Source: Bacillota bacterium
Lineage (GTDB): Bacteria; Bacillota; Clostridia; Christensenellales; CAG-138
Reading direction: 5' to 3'
Assembly: GCA_023426265.1 (NCBI GenBank)
Contig: JAFABA010000172.1
Span: 1 to 29,422, forward strand
DNA length: 29,422 nt
Shown piece after piece: positions 15,421 through 22,820 of the stretch. Each line of letters opens with the position of its first letter. The first letter of the stretch is position 1. Position numbers and translations under genes: made by a program. The notes below the pieces were generated by a model that was not told the origin of the DNA, searched no databases, and worked only from the letters and a program-made list of their open reading frames with translations.

Positions 15421-15735
15421 ATGCAGGAAAACATGGCATTGACGGAAGCGGTATTCTATATCCTGCTTTCGCTGACAGAGCCGATGCACGGGTATGGCAT
15501 CATGCAGAACGTTGCAAAGCTAAGCCGTGGCCGGGTTAATCTCGCTGCGGGCACGCTGTATGGCGCGCTCAGTACACTGCTTGAAAAGGGCTGGATTCGT
15601 TTGCAGCCCACCGGGGAAGGCATGCGGAAAAAGGAATACGAACTGACCCCGTTTGGACGGGTGGCAATTGAGCAGGAAACGGAACGTTTAAAAGAACTGC
15701 TGAACAACGCACAGGAACTTTTGGGGGAACGCTGA
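15421..15735 (+). CDS. PadR family transcriptional regulator
   Basis: A 104-residue PadR-type winged helix protein of the short PadR-s2 class. Key segments are EAVFYILLSLTEPMHGYGIMQNV, the recognition region LAAGTLYGALSTLLEKGWI, and the wing KKEYELTPFGRVAIEQE, ending in a dimerisation helix. The ATG at 15421 has GGAGG 5 nt upstream; an in-frame ATG at 15409 overlaps that site and is rejected. It is followed after one base by a DUF2812 gene, a very common pairing in Firmicutes in which PadR controls the membrane protein. Tandem palindromes lie over its promoter. Confidence 0.93.
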   Translation: MQENMALTEAVFYILLSLTEPMHGYGIMQNVAKLSRGRVNLAAGTLYGALSTLLEKGWIRLQPTGEGMRKKEYELTPFGRVAIEQETERLKELLNNAQELLGER

Positions 15736-15736
15736 A

Positions 15737-16303
15737 ATGACGCATACGATATTTAAGATTTTTACTGTTGCGCAGCATGAACAGGAAGAAAACTGGCTCA
15801 ATGAAATGTCAAATAAAGGGCTGCAACTGCTGAGCGTAGGCGTTGGTTACTACAGGTTTGAAGATGGCCCTGCGGGAGAATACCAGTACAAGATCGAATT
15901 GCTGCCAAACAGTCCAAGTCATATGGAAAGCCTCTCCTATATCGGATTTTTGCGGGATATGGGAATAGAATGCGTGGCGACTTACTTAAGGTGGGTGTAT
16001 TTCAGAAAAAAAGCCGACGGCGCGCCGTTTGTGCTGTATTCCGATATCCCCTCCAACATCAAACACTATGAACGTGTGCTGAGCCTCTGCCGCGTCTTGT
16101 ATGCGGTCAACTTTTTTGCCGCCATAGTGAACGCATTCGTTGTGATTGCGGATATTCTGGAGGGAGCATTCCGCCATATCGCTGTCAACGGCGTTGCTTC
16201 AGTTTTTGGATTCTTGGTCGCGGGAATCATATTTTCCTATTCGCGCCCCATGAAAGTGCGGCTTAAGCAAATGCGCAGGGAAAAAACAGTGAGGGAATAC
16301 TAA
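15737..16303 (+). CDS. DUF2812 domain membrane protein
   Basis: A 188-residue protein. The N-terminal part has the DUF2812 pattern: FKIFTVAQHEQEENWLNEMSNKGLQL, then YYRFEDGPAGEYQYKIELL and SYIGFLRDMGIECVATYLRWVYFRK. It is followed by two membrane helices (VLYAVNFFAAIVNAFVVIADI and VASVFGFLVAGIIFSYS) and a basic tail. Function is unknown. It starts one base after the padR stop, within reach of the GGGGGAACG of the padR end, so it is translationally coupled and shares the padR promoter. After the stop there is only a weak GCGG/CCGC hairpin near 16322, followed by TTTTT. Confidence 0.88.
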   Translation: MTHTIFKIFTVAQHEQEENWLNEMSNKGLQLLSVGVGYYRFEDGPAGEYQYKIELLPNSPSHMESLSYIGFLRDMGIECVATYLRWVYFRKKADGAPFVLYSDIPSNIKHYERVLSLCRVLYAVNFFAAIVNAFVVIADILEGAFRHIAVNGVASVFGFLVAGIIFSYSRPMKVRLKQMRREKTVREY

Positions 16304-16429
16304 CAACAAAGAAATATATGGCGGAAATCCCGCGTTTTTCTGCTGAAAAAGAGGCAAAACAGAGCGCCGTCCGCGCATGGCCTATCCTTCACGGGCATAT
16401 GTATTATCATATGGAGAGGGGGATGGGCC

Positions 16430-17620
16430 ATGTGGTTTCAAGCGCTCTTTACGCCGGATTTACCATGCGATAAACGAAAAGCTCTGCGGGTGTCTACGGC
16501 GCTGCTGCTGTTGATTGCTCTGATTTTGCCTGCAACGCCCGCTTTTGGCGCCCCAGAAGATTCCATGGCGGATGCTGCAAGCGCACTGTTGGTGGAGGCG
16601 ACGACACAGCAGCCCCTGCTTGAACAGAATGCGGATACCCCCCGTTCCGTCGCAGGGCTTATTAAGCTTCCCGCCATGCTTGTTTTGAGCGAAGCGGTGG
16701 ATCAGGGAAAGCTGGACCTGAAGTCTGAAATCTCCGTCAGCGACAAGGCTGCCAAGGTTGGGGGACCGACCGCATTCATTGAGGGTGGGGAAGTGATTTC
16801 GGCCGCGCCTCTGATGAAAGCTGCGGTGATGATCTGCGCGGGGGATGCCATTACCGCGTTGGGGGAAGCGCTGTTTGGGACCGAGACCGGGTTTGTGGAT
16901 GCGATCAACACGCGGCTAAACGAACTGGGCGTGCCGGTTACATATGATAATGCCGTAGGGGCCGGCGCGCAGCTTACGGCGCGCCAGCTGGCGATTATAG
17001 GCGCGGCGCTTATGAAAAGCCCCGCATTTACCGCCCACAGCAAGCTGACCCTGGAGAACTTCACCCATTCGGACGGGAGGGAGACGGAGCTTGTAAATGC
17101 CAACCGCATGCTTAGAAACTATGCGGGCTGCACGGGGGTCGCCACGGGTTCCTCACAGGCGGATGGCTATTGCGGCGTATTTGCCGTAACCCGGGGGGAT
17201 ACACAGCTAATCTGCGTGGTGACCGGCTGCCGAAACTCCAGCACGCGCTTTGCGGTGGCAGGCGCCATGCTGGACCAGGCGTTCGCTACAAAAAAGGCGC
17301 AGAAGTGCGCAGAAAAAGGGGAAGTCATTGCGGAAAGCATACGCGTACACGGCGGCAAGCGGCGGGAAGTCAACCTGGTAGCCAAGGATACCACCGTGCT
17401 GCTGCTGGATAAGGCGGAACCCGCGCTTGTTGCGGTAGAGAATATCCCGGCGGAATTGCAGGCGCCGCTCGGCTTAAATTCCGTGGTGGGCAGCGTTTCC
17501 TACCAAACGGCGAACGGTGTTGAGATGGGGAAGGTGGAGCTTGTGCCGCAGGTGGAGGTAGAGGAGGCGTTTTTCCGGGAGATCATCCGCGAACTGCTGC
17601 TGAGTTTTATGCGCTTGTAA
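16430..17620 (+). CDS. PBP5-type D-alanyl-D-alanine carboxypeptidase homologue lacking the catalytic motifs (pseudoenzyme)
   Basis: A 396-residue exported protein. A signal sequence (about 15-40, ending ATPAFGA) is followed by a fold that aligns with DacF/PBP5 along its whole length, including a C-terminal beta domain (VIAESIRVHGGKRREVNLVAKDTTVLLL). All three active-site motifs are changed. SxxK is AGLIK, so the nucleophile Ser is Gly76, although Lys79 remains. SxN is C136-A-G138, inside ICAGDA where SGNDA is expected. KTG is A238-T-G240, inside GVATGSSQADGYCGV. Motif spacing (60 and 102 residues) matches PBP5. The reading frame is intact, so this looks like a selected pseudoenzyme and not decay. 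AGAGGGGG precedes the ATG. Confidence 0.85.
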   Translation: MWFQALFTPDLPCDKRKALRVSTALLLLIALILPATPAFGAPEDSMADAASALLVEATTQQPLLEQNADTPRSVAGLIKLPAMLVLSEAVDQGKLDLKSEISVSDKAAKVGGPTAFIEGGEVISAAPLMKAAVMICAGDAITALGEALFGTETGFVDAINTRLNELGVPVTYDNAVGAGAQLTARQLAIIGAALMKSPAFTAHSKLTLENFTHSDGRETELVNANRMLRNYAGCTGVATGSSQADGYCGVFAVTRGDTQLICVVTGCRNSSTRFAVAGAMLDQAFATKKAQKCAEKGEVIAESIRVHGGKRREVNLVAKDTTVLLLDKAEPALVAVENIPAELQAPLGLNSVVGSVSYQTANGVEMGKVELVPQVEVEEAFFREIIRELLLSFMRL

Positions 17621-17656
17621 TCTGCAATATAATCTGCCGAAATAATCTACCGAATT

Positions 17657-17682
17657 AAAGAGGCGGGAAATCCGCCTCTTTT
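17657..17682 (+). terminator. Terminator after the PBP5-like gene
   Basis: AAAGAGGCGG (17657-17666) pairs with CCGCCTCTTT (17672-17681) around GAAAT. Confidence 0.82.
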
Positions 17683-17738
17683 GCTGTTAAGCAAAAAGCT
17701 CTCAGGTTTTGTCCACGGTCTTGTAACAGGGCCGTTTG

Positions 17739-17767
17739 TTGCATCGGGTATCCATTTCACGTATAAT
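17739..17767 (+). promoter_or_regulatory. Sigma-A-like promoter of the M50 protease-scpA-scpB operon
   Basis: TTGCAT (17739-17744), a 17-bp spacer and a perfect TATAAT (17762-17767). The predicted start near 17774 places GGAGG (17806-17810) in the leader. Confidence 0.78.
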
Positions 17768-17818
17768 GGGAATAGGAACCAAAGCGCGCAACAGGCGCAA
17801 TATACGGAGGATGAAAAA

Positions 17819-18523
17819 TTGAACATATTTGGCGGCCTAAGAGGCCTGCTGGGCGACCCTCAGGGGTTTTTGCTGAATTTGCTATACAGCCTTCCGGCTA
17901 TTTTAATTTCCCTTGCGTTCCATGAATGGGGGCATGCTTATGCTGCCTACCGCCTGGGGGACCCCACCGCGCGGAATTTGGGCAGGATGAGTTTGAACCC
18001 CATCCGCCATATCGATCCCCTTGGGTTTCTGATGCTTGTTATCGCTCGCTTCGGCTGGGCTAAACCCGTTCCGGTCAACCCGCGGAATTTTAAAAATCTG
18101 CGCAGAGACGATACCATCGTGTCCCTTGCGGGCATTACCGTCAACTTCGGGCTGGCGCTTGTGAGCATGCTTGCGATCTACCTGTTTGCAACTTTAGGCG
18201 CAACAAATTACGCCATCGCCAATATTCTTTATTACTTTTTGAGCATCAATCTCGGTCTTATGGTGTTCAATCTCATCCCGCTGCCGCCGCTCGACGGGTC
18301 ACATGTGCTCGAAAACCTGCTCATCCGCCGGGTGGGCCCGAGGCCCTTCCTGTTCTTGCAGCGGTACGGCAGCATGATTTTGCTCGGCCTTCTTTTAACC
18401 GGGATTCTTTCCGGGATACTGGGCACGCTGGTATCGTATATTCTGTATGGCATCGAATGGCTGTTTAATTCCATATTCAAGTTTCCCGGCCTTTTATACC
18501 TCTATCAAGTCATGTGGGGTTGA
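17819..18523 (+). CDS. Site-2 protease family (M50) membrane metalloprotease
   Basis: A 234-residue intramembrane protease homologue. The first helix carries the zinc motif HEWGH (His35, Glu36, His39) in AILISLAFHEWGHAYAAYRLGD. The third zinc ligand sits in NLIPLPPLDGSHV (about 151-162). Further hydrophobic segments complete a YwhC/S2P-like core without a PDZ domain. The start is a TTG at 17819, 8 nt after GGAGG and downstream of the promoter. The frame is open back to 17681, but that part precedes the promoter and is not coding. It is followed, nearly overlapping, by scpA. In many Firmicutes an M50 gene of this type lies beside scpAB. Substrates are unknown. Confidence 0.92.
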   Translation: MNIFGGLRGLLGDPQGFLLNLLYSLPAILISLAFHEWGHAYAAYRLGDPTARNLGRMSLNPIRHIDPLGFLMLVIARFGWAKPVPVNPRNFKNLRRDDTIVSLAGITVNFGLALVSMLAIYLFATLGATNYAIANILYYFLSINLGLMVFNLIPLPPLDGSHVLENLLIRRVGPRPFLFLQRYGSMILLGLLLTGILSGILGTLVSYILYGIEWLFNSIFKFPGLLYLYQVMWG

Positions 18524-18528
18524 GTCCT

Positions 18529-19293
18529 TTGCCGTATCAAGTACATATCAGCCAGTTTGACGGCCCGCTCGGCCTGCTGCTTCATTTGATTGAGAGCGCA
18601 GAGGTGGACATCAAGGATATTTTCATATCTGAGATTACCAACCAGTATCTTGCTTATATGGCGGAACTGGAGGGGCTCGATATGGATACCGCCAGCGAGT
18701 TTCTGTCGATGGCGGCGACGCTTCTCTACATCAAATCCCGCCAGCTTCTGCCCAGGCCCCCCAGGGAAGCATTGGAGGAAGAGGACCCGGAAGAGCTGCT
18801 TATCCGCCAGCTGCGCGAATACAAAGCGTTCAAAATGGCGGGGGAAGAGCTTTCGCTCCTGCAGGAAGCCATGCGGGGCGTTTACGCGCGCTTGCCGGAA
18901 GATGTGCCGCTGCCGCCTGTGGAAATTACGCTTTCTGGCGCCACCCTGCAGCAGCTTTACCAATCTTTTTTCATGCTGCTGCACACGCAGCGGGAGGAAC
19001 CGGTTGTCAACCCGCTGCATCAGGTAAGGCAGGATGAATTTACGGTCCGTTCGCAGATTGCAAAGATCCGGCAGATGCTCCTGGAACAGAACGAGCTGAC
19101 GTTTGAGGAACTGTTTACGGAACGGCCAAGCCGCATGGAAATCGTTTCGACGTTTATGGCGCTTTTAGAGATGATTAACCGCGGGGAAATCCACCTTCGG
19201 CAGCCGTCCCCGTTTGCGCCCATCCTTCTTAGGGCCCGGGCGCTTTCTTTGTCCGACGCGGAGGATGATTATATGGATGAATTCATGGATTGA
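18529..19293 (+). CDS. scpA: Segregation and condensation protein A
   Basis: ScpA is the kleisin of the bacterial SMC condensin. The protein begins PYQVHISQFDGPLGLLLHLIE, the signature ScpA N-terminus that binds the SMC neck. It continues with TNQYLAYMAELE, ASEFLSMAATLLYIKSRQLLPR and an acidic linker, and ends in a C-terminal winged helix (RMEIVSTFMALLEMINRGEIHLRQ). Length of about 254 residues is normal. I start it at TTG 18529, with GGGG 9 nt upstream. GTG 18514, overlapping the end of the M50 gene, is possible but lacks a ribosome binding site. scpB follows after an inserted palindromic element. Confidence 0.96.
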   Translation: MPYQVHISQFDGPLGLLLHLIESAEVDIKDIFISEITNQYLAYMAELEGLDMDTASEFLSMAATLLYIKSRQLLPRPPREALEEEDPEELLIRQLREYKAFKMAGEELSLLQEAMRGVYARLPEDVPLPPVEITLSGATLQQLYQSFFMLLHTQREEPVVNPLHQVRQDEFTVRSQIAKIRQMLLEQNELTFEELFTERPSRMEIVSTFMALLEMINRGEIHLRQPSPFAPILLRARALSLSDAEDDYMDEFMD

Positions 19294-19297
19294 GGGG

Positions 19298-19458
19298 TAT
19301 TGCTCCCCAACGAAATCTTGAAACATCTTGGCGGTCTATTGCCGCTATACTGCGTCAAAAATGCTCGCAATACCTTAGGGTATTCCTGCGCTTTTTTCCT
19401 TGTCTGGCGACAAATATCCTCGCCAACCTGAATTCACTATTTCATTGGGGGAGCAATA
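19298..19458. mobile_element. MITE-like palindromic insertion between scpA and scpB
   Basis: A 157-bp element (19300-19456) has terminal inverted repeats: TTGCTCCCCAACGAAAT at the left and ATTTCATTGGGGGAGCAA at the right. They match except for one indel and one mismatch. TA dinucleotides lie on both sides (19298-19299 and 19457-19458), as expected for a Tc1/mariner/IS630-type target duplication. The interior is also roughly palindromic around CAATACCTTAGGGTATTCC (near 19371-19389), with TTGGCG near the left end mirrored by CGCCAA near the right. There is no open reading frame. The right end supplies GGGGGAG, the apparent ribosome binding site of scpB. Confidence 0.75.
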
Positions 19459-19462
19459 ATTG

Positions 19463-20014
19463 ATGCAAAAACAGGAACAGATCGGCGCGATAGAGGCCAT
19501 GCTGTTTGTGGCGGGGGATCCGGTGCCCGTGCTGGAATTGCAGCGCGTGCTGGACATGACAGAGCTTGAACTTTACGCGCTGCTCCAGGAGCTTCAGGCG
19601 CAGTACAGGCAGGAATGCCGGGGGTTTCAGCTTTCCGTCACCGCCGAAACCGTCCAAATTCTTTCAAACAGCGCGTATGCCGATTATGTGGAGAGATTGC
19701 TGCAGCCTGCCCAACAAAAGACATTTTCCCAATCTCTGATCGAAACGCTGGCCGTCGTCGCCTACCGTCAGCCCGCCACGCGCGCGGATGTGGAGGCGGT
19801 GCGCGGCGTGAGGTGCGAATACGCCATGGCTCAGCTGGTAAAGCTCAATATGATACAGCCCGTAGGCAGGAAAGACGCCGTGGGGCGCCCGGTGCTCTAC
19901 GGCACGACAGACGCGTTTTTGCGGCAGTTCGGCATCAGCACCATCGCGGACCTGCCCAACCACGAGGCGTATTCCAAAGGAGAAGCGCCGGTTGAAGAGG
20001 CGCTTACGGTATAA
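19463..20014 (+). CDS. scpB: Segregation and condensation protein B
   Basis: ScpB dimers bind ScpA in the SMC complex. The 183-residue protein has two winged helix domains: IGAIEAMLFVAGDPVPVLELQRVL, RGFQLSVTAETVQILSN, and then LIETLAVVAYRQPATRADVEAVRGV and GRPVLYGTTDAFLRQFGI, which are classic ScpB segments. GGGGGAG (19447-19453), the end of the MITE-like element, lies 9 nt before the ATG at 19463; a TTG at 19460 is also possible. About 170 bp separate it from scpA, unusual because the two normally abut, and the gap is explained by the insertion. Confidence 0.96.
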   Translation: MQKQEQIGAIEAMLFVAGDPVPVLELQRVLDMTELELYALLQELQAQYRQECRGFQLSVTAETVQILSNSAYADYVERLLQPAQQKTFSQSLIETLAVVAYRQPATRADVEAVRGVRCEYAMAQLVKLNMIQPVGRKDAVGRPVLYGTTDAFLRQFGISTIADLPNHEAYSKGEAPVEEALTV

Positions 20015-20037
20015 CGGCGGCATTGTCCTCCTTTTTC

Positions 20038-20072
20038 TTGACATCGCCTAAAACCTCCTGTACACTGTACAG
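20038..20072 (+). promoter_or_regulatory. guaB promoter with palindrome over the -10 element
   Basis: TTGACA (20038-20043), a 17-bp spacer and TACACT (20061-20066). CTGTACACTGTACAG (20058-20072) is a perfect odd palindrome with 7-bp arms that covers the -10 and the start region, a candidate operator for an unknown repressor. Confidence 0.72.
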
Positions 20073-20105
20073 AAATTCAGGAGAACAATGCTTTTGGGAG
20101 GGCTT

Positions 20106-21563
20106 ATGATAGAAAACAAAATCGTAATGGAAGGGCTGACGTTTGACGATGTGCTGCTTATCCCGGCAGAATCAAGCGTAACGCCCAAGGACGTCAGCTT
20201 AAGTACATTCCTCACGCGGGAGATTCCCCTAAATATGCCGCTGATGAGCGCGGCGATGGACACCGTGACGGAAGCGCCCATGGCCATTGCCATGGCCCGC
20301 GCGGGCGGCATCGGTATTATTCACAAGAATATGACAATCGAGGAGCAGGCCACCAATGTGGACAAGGTCAAGCGCTCCGAGCACGGCGTCATCGTGGACC
20401 CGTTCTTCCTTTCTCCGGACCACCTGGTATCGGACGCCATGGAGCTCATGAGCAAGTACCGCATTTCCGGCGTACCCATCACGGTCAACGGCAAACTCGT
20501 CGGCATTCTGACCAACCGCGATCTCCGCTTTATTGAAAACTACTGCGTTCCCATCCGGGAGCTGATGACGAGTGAAAACCTTGTCACCGCACCGGAAGGC
20601 ACAACGCTGACGCAGGCCAAGGCGATACTGGCCCGCCACCGCATCGAAAAACTGCCCATTGTGGACCATGAGGGCAACCTCAAAGGGTTGATTACCATCA
20701 AGGATATCGAGAAGGCCATCCAGTATCCCAACTCCGCCAAGGACCGCAACGGAAGGTTACTCGCGGGCGCGGCAGTCGGCGTTTCCAAGGACACGATGGA
20801 GCGCGTGGAGGCGCTCATCGCCGCCAAGGCCGACGTCATTACGGTGGATACCGCGCACGGCCACAGCCGGGGCGTAATCGAGACCATAAAGGCGCTCAGG
20901 GCAAAGTACAAGCATCTGCAGATCGTTGCGGGCAACGTCGCGACCGCCGAGGCGACCGAGGCGTTGATTTTAGCCGGGGCTTCCGCCGTAAAGGTGGGCA
21001 TAGGCCCGGGCAGCATCTGCACCACGCGCGTGGTTTCCGGCATCGGCGTCCCCCAGATCACGGCCGTCATGGAGTGCGCGCGCGCTGCGGAGCCGTACAA
21101 AACCCCCATCATCGCGGACGGCGGCGTCAAGTATTCGGGCGATATCACAAAGGCGATCGCCGCGGGCGCAAGCTGTGTGATGCTCGGCAGCCTCCTTGCG
21201 GGTACGGACGAAAGCCCGGGCGAAACGGAAATCTATCAGGGCAGAAGGTTCAAGGTATACCGCGGCATGGGCTCTATCGGCGCTATGGAAAGGGGAAGCC
21301 GTGACCGTTACTTCCAGGAGGACGCCCAGAAGCTTGTGCCCGAAGGTGTGGAGGGCCGCGTGGCGTACAAGGGTTCGCTGCACGAATCCATTTACCAGCT
21401 TTGCGGCGGGCTTCGCAGCGGCATGGGATATTGCGGCGCCGCGACAATAGAGGAGCTGCGCAACAATGGCAGATTTATCCGCATCACCTCCGCCGGTTTG
21501 ACAGAAAGCCATCCGCACGACGTATATATCACCAAGGAATCGCCAAATTATTCGGTGCGGTAG
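20106..21563 (+). CDS. guaB: Inosine-5'-monophosphate dehydrogenase
   Basis: IMPDH converts IMP to XMP with NAD, the committed step to GMP. The 485-residue protein starts MIENKIVMEGLTFDDVLLIPAES, typical for the family. It has a CBS pair at about 95-205, the catalytic loop VGIGPGSICTTR (Cys305), ADGGVKYSGDITKAIAAGA, the GSLLAGTDESPGE segment, and the flap YRGMGSIGAMERGS. Two starts are possible: ATG 20106 after GGGAGG, and ATG 20088 after AGGAG, adding MLLGGL. I use 20106 because it matches family N-termini. A LarE-like gene follows after 64 bp, with only a weak long-loop AAACGCG/CGCGTTT hairpin between them. Confidence 0.97.
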   Translation: MIENKIVMEGLTFDDVLLIPAESSVTPKDVSLSTFLTREIPLNMPLMSAAMDTVTEAPMAIAMARAGGIGIIHKNMTIEEQATNVDKVKRSEHGVIVDPFFLSPDHLVSDAMELMSKYRISGVPITVNGKLVGILTNRDLRFIENYCVPIRELMTSENLVTAPEGTTLTQAKAILARHRIEKLPIVDHEGNLKGLITIKDIEKAIQYPNSAKDRNGRLLAGAAVGVSKDTMERVEALIAAKADVITVDTAHGHSRGVIETIKALRAKYKHLQIVAGNVATAEATEALILAGASAVKVGIGPGSICTTRVVSGIGVPQITAVMECARAAEPYKTPIIADGGVKYSGDITKAIAAGASCVMLGSLLAGTDESPGETEIYQGRRFKVYRGMGSIGAMERGSRDRYFQEDAQKLVPEGVEGRVAYKGSLHESIYQLCGGLRSGMGYCGAATIEELRNNGRFIRITSAGLTESHPHDVYITKESPNYSVR

Positions 21564-21627
21564 ACAGAAGCATGAAACGCGCTATGATGTTTGAGACCGT
21601 TATAACGCGTTTTTAATAAGAGGGAGT

Positions 21628-22362
21628 ATGAAGCTGCAGCACTATCTCAAACAATTTGACAAGCTCGCCGTAGCGCTTTCGGGAGGAGCGGACAGCGCCT
21701 GCCTGCTGCGTGAGGCCGCGGCAGCGATTGGCCCGGAGCATATACTTGCCGTCACCATACAAACGGAACTTTTGCCCGCACGCAGGCTGCGCCTGGCCAA
21801 ACGCATCGCAAAGCTTGCGGATGTGGAGCATGTTGTGCTGCAGCTTGAGGCGCTTGGGGACGATGCCATACAAAAGAACGGCCCGTTAAGCGAATACTAC
21901 TATCACAGGCTGATTTTGCACGCAACGCTGGATGAAGCGTGGGTACGCGGCTTTGGGCATGTGATGGACGGCCACAGGGCGGATGAGCTTCCCCGGGCAA
22001 GCGTCAAGGCGTCTGAAGAACTCAATGTTTTAAGTCCGTTTGTCGTCTGCAGTATGGCGCGCTTTCAGGTGGCTGCGCTCAGAAAGGGTATCGTAGAGGA
22101 CGCGGCGGAAGGGGAGGGCAGCCTCGCAAGCCGCCTTCCTTCGGGTATGCCGCTCACGCTTGAGATGCTTTCGCGTATCGACGAAGCGGAAGAAGAATTG
22201 TTCCGCCTTGGCCTTACAACGGCGCGCGTGGTGGTGGAAGGGCAAAAGGCGCATATCCTCGTGGGGGAAGCGGAAAAGGAGCGCTATGCGGCACTGGTAG
22301 AGCGGGCCCAATCCGTGGCGGCGAATGCCGGTTTTGGGCTTACGGAAGCGCTGCCGGAATAA
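21628..22362 (+). CDS. LarE-like PP-loop ATPase lacking the sulfur-donor cysteine
   Basis: A 244-residue protein. The PP-loop is ALSGGADSACLL (Ser18-Ser23). HVMDGHRADELPRASVKASEELNVLSPF and SLASRLPSGMPLTLEMLSRIDEAEEELFRLG align with the LarE family, which sulfurates the nickel-pincer cofactor precursor. In characterised LarE the motif is CLASR, with the Cys as sacrificial sulfur donor; here it is SLASR (Ser165). The CYxCK segment is replaced by YYYHR. Only two cysteines remain (25 and 141), neither at a known catalytic position, so the chemistry probably differs or uses another sulfur source. No larB or larC is seen. GAGGGAG lies directly upstream. It probably shares the guaB transcript. Confidence 0.8.
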   Translation: MKLQHYLKQFDKLAVALSGGADSACLLREAAAAIGPEHILAVTIQTELLPARRLRLAKRIAKLADVEHVVLQLEALGDDAIQKNGPLSEYYYHRLILHATLDEAWVRGFGHVMDGHRADELPRASVKASEELNVLSPFVVCSMARFQVAALRKGIVEDAAEGEGSLASRLPSGMPLTLEMLSRIDEAEEELFRLGLTTARVVVEGQKAHILVGEAEKERYAALVERAQSVAANAGFGLTEALPE

Positions 22363-22430
22363 GATTTTTTATAGCTGCGTTTGAGCACAACAGTTTGTAC
22401 CGATAAAAAAACAGCAGGAGGTAAAGTACT

Positions 22431-22793
22431 ATGCCAAATTTCGCAAATCCGTTTCAGGGCAACGTCAATCGCAAACTGACAAAAGAGGAACTGATTCAGG
22501 CGGTCCGGCTGGATATCGCCGGTGAACTCGAAGCGATCTATGTCTACGACGCCCATGTACAGGCTACCGACGATCCCGTCGCCAAAGCAATTATTTCCGA
22601 TATCCGCGACGAGGAAAAGGCGCATGTGGGCGAACTGATGACGCTGCTTCGGCATCTGGACCCGCAGGAGGCGGTGCATTTCCTTTCCGGAGAGAACGAA
22701 GTAAAGGAAATGCTGGAGGAATTGGGCATTGCGCCTGCCGCAAGCGGAGCTAATGGACCGCAGGCGACCGTTGGAAGTTTGATCAGGGAATAA
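22431..22793 (+). CDS. Encapsulated ferritin-like protein (EncFtn), encapsulin cargo
   Basis: A 120-residue two-helix ferritin-like protein. From memory, residues 20-66 align without gaps to Rhodospirillum rubrum EncFtn, keeping the ferroxidase residues Glu32, Tyr39, Glu62 and His65 (GELEAIYVYDAH and RDEEKAH). Two accessory positions differ: Gly31 where EncFtn has Glu, and Val38 where it has Trp. After a flexible Ala/Gly/Pro linker the protein ends TVGSLIRE, a close match to the encapsulin-targeting peptide LTVGSLRR. It should oxidise and pass iron into the shell encoded directly downstream. AGGAGG lies 9 nt before the ATG. A weak TTGAGC...ATAAAA promoter-like pair lies about 40 bp upstream. 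Confidence 0.88.
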   Translation: MPNFANPFQGNVNRKLTKEELIQAVRLDIAGELEAIYVYDAHVQATDDPVAKAIISDIRDEEKAHVGELMTLLRHLDPQEAVHFLSGENEVKEMLEELGIAPAASGANGPQATVGSLIRE

Positions 22794-22820
22794 GAAATAA
22801 AGAGAAGGAGGGATAAAGGG

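Noticed and set aside
19300..19456. Ordinary terminator/attenuator between scpA and scpB
   Set aside because: The paired ends extend over the whole 157 bp with TA flanks and there is no T run after the right arm, so an inserted element explains it better.
21573..21617. Terminator between guaB and the LarE-like gene
   Set aside because: AAACGCG/CGCGTTT would have a loop of about 30 nt; too weak to claim.
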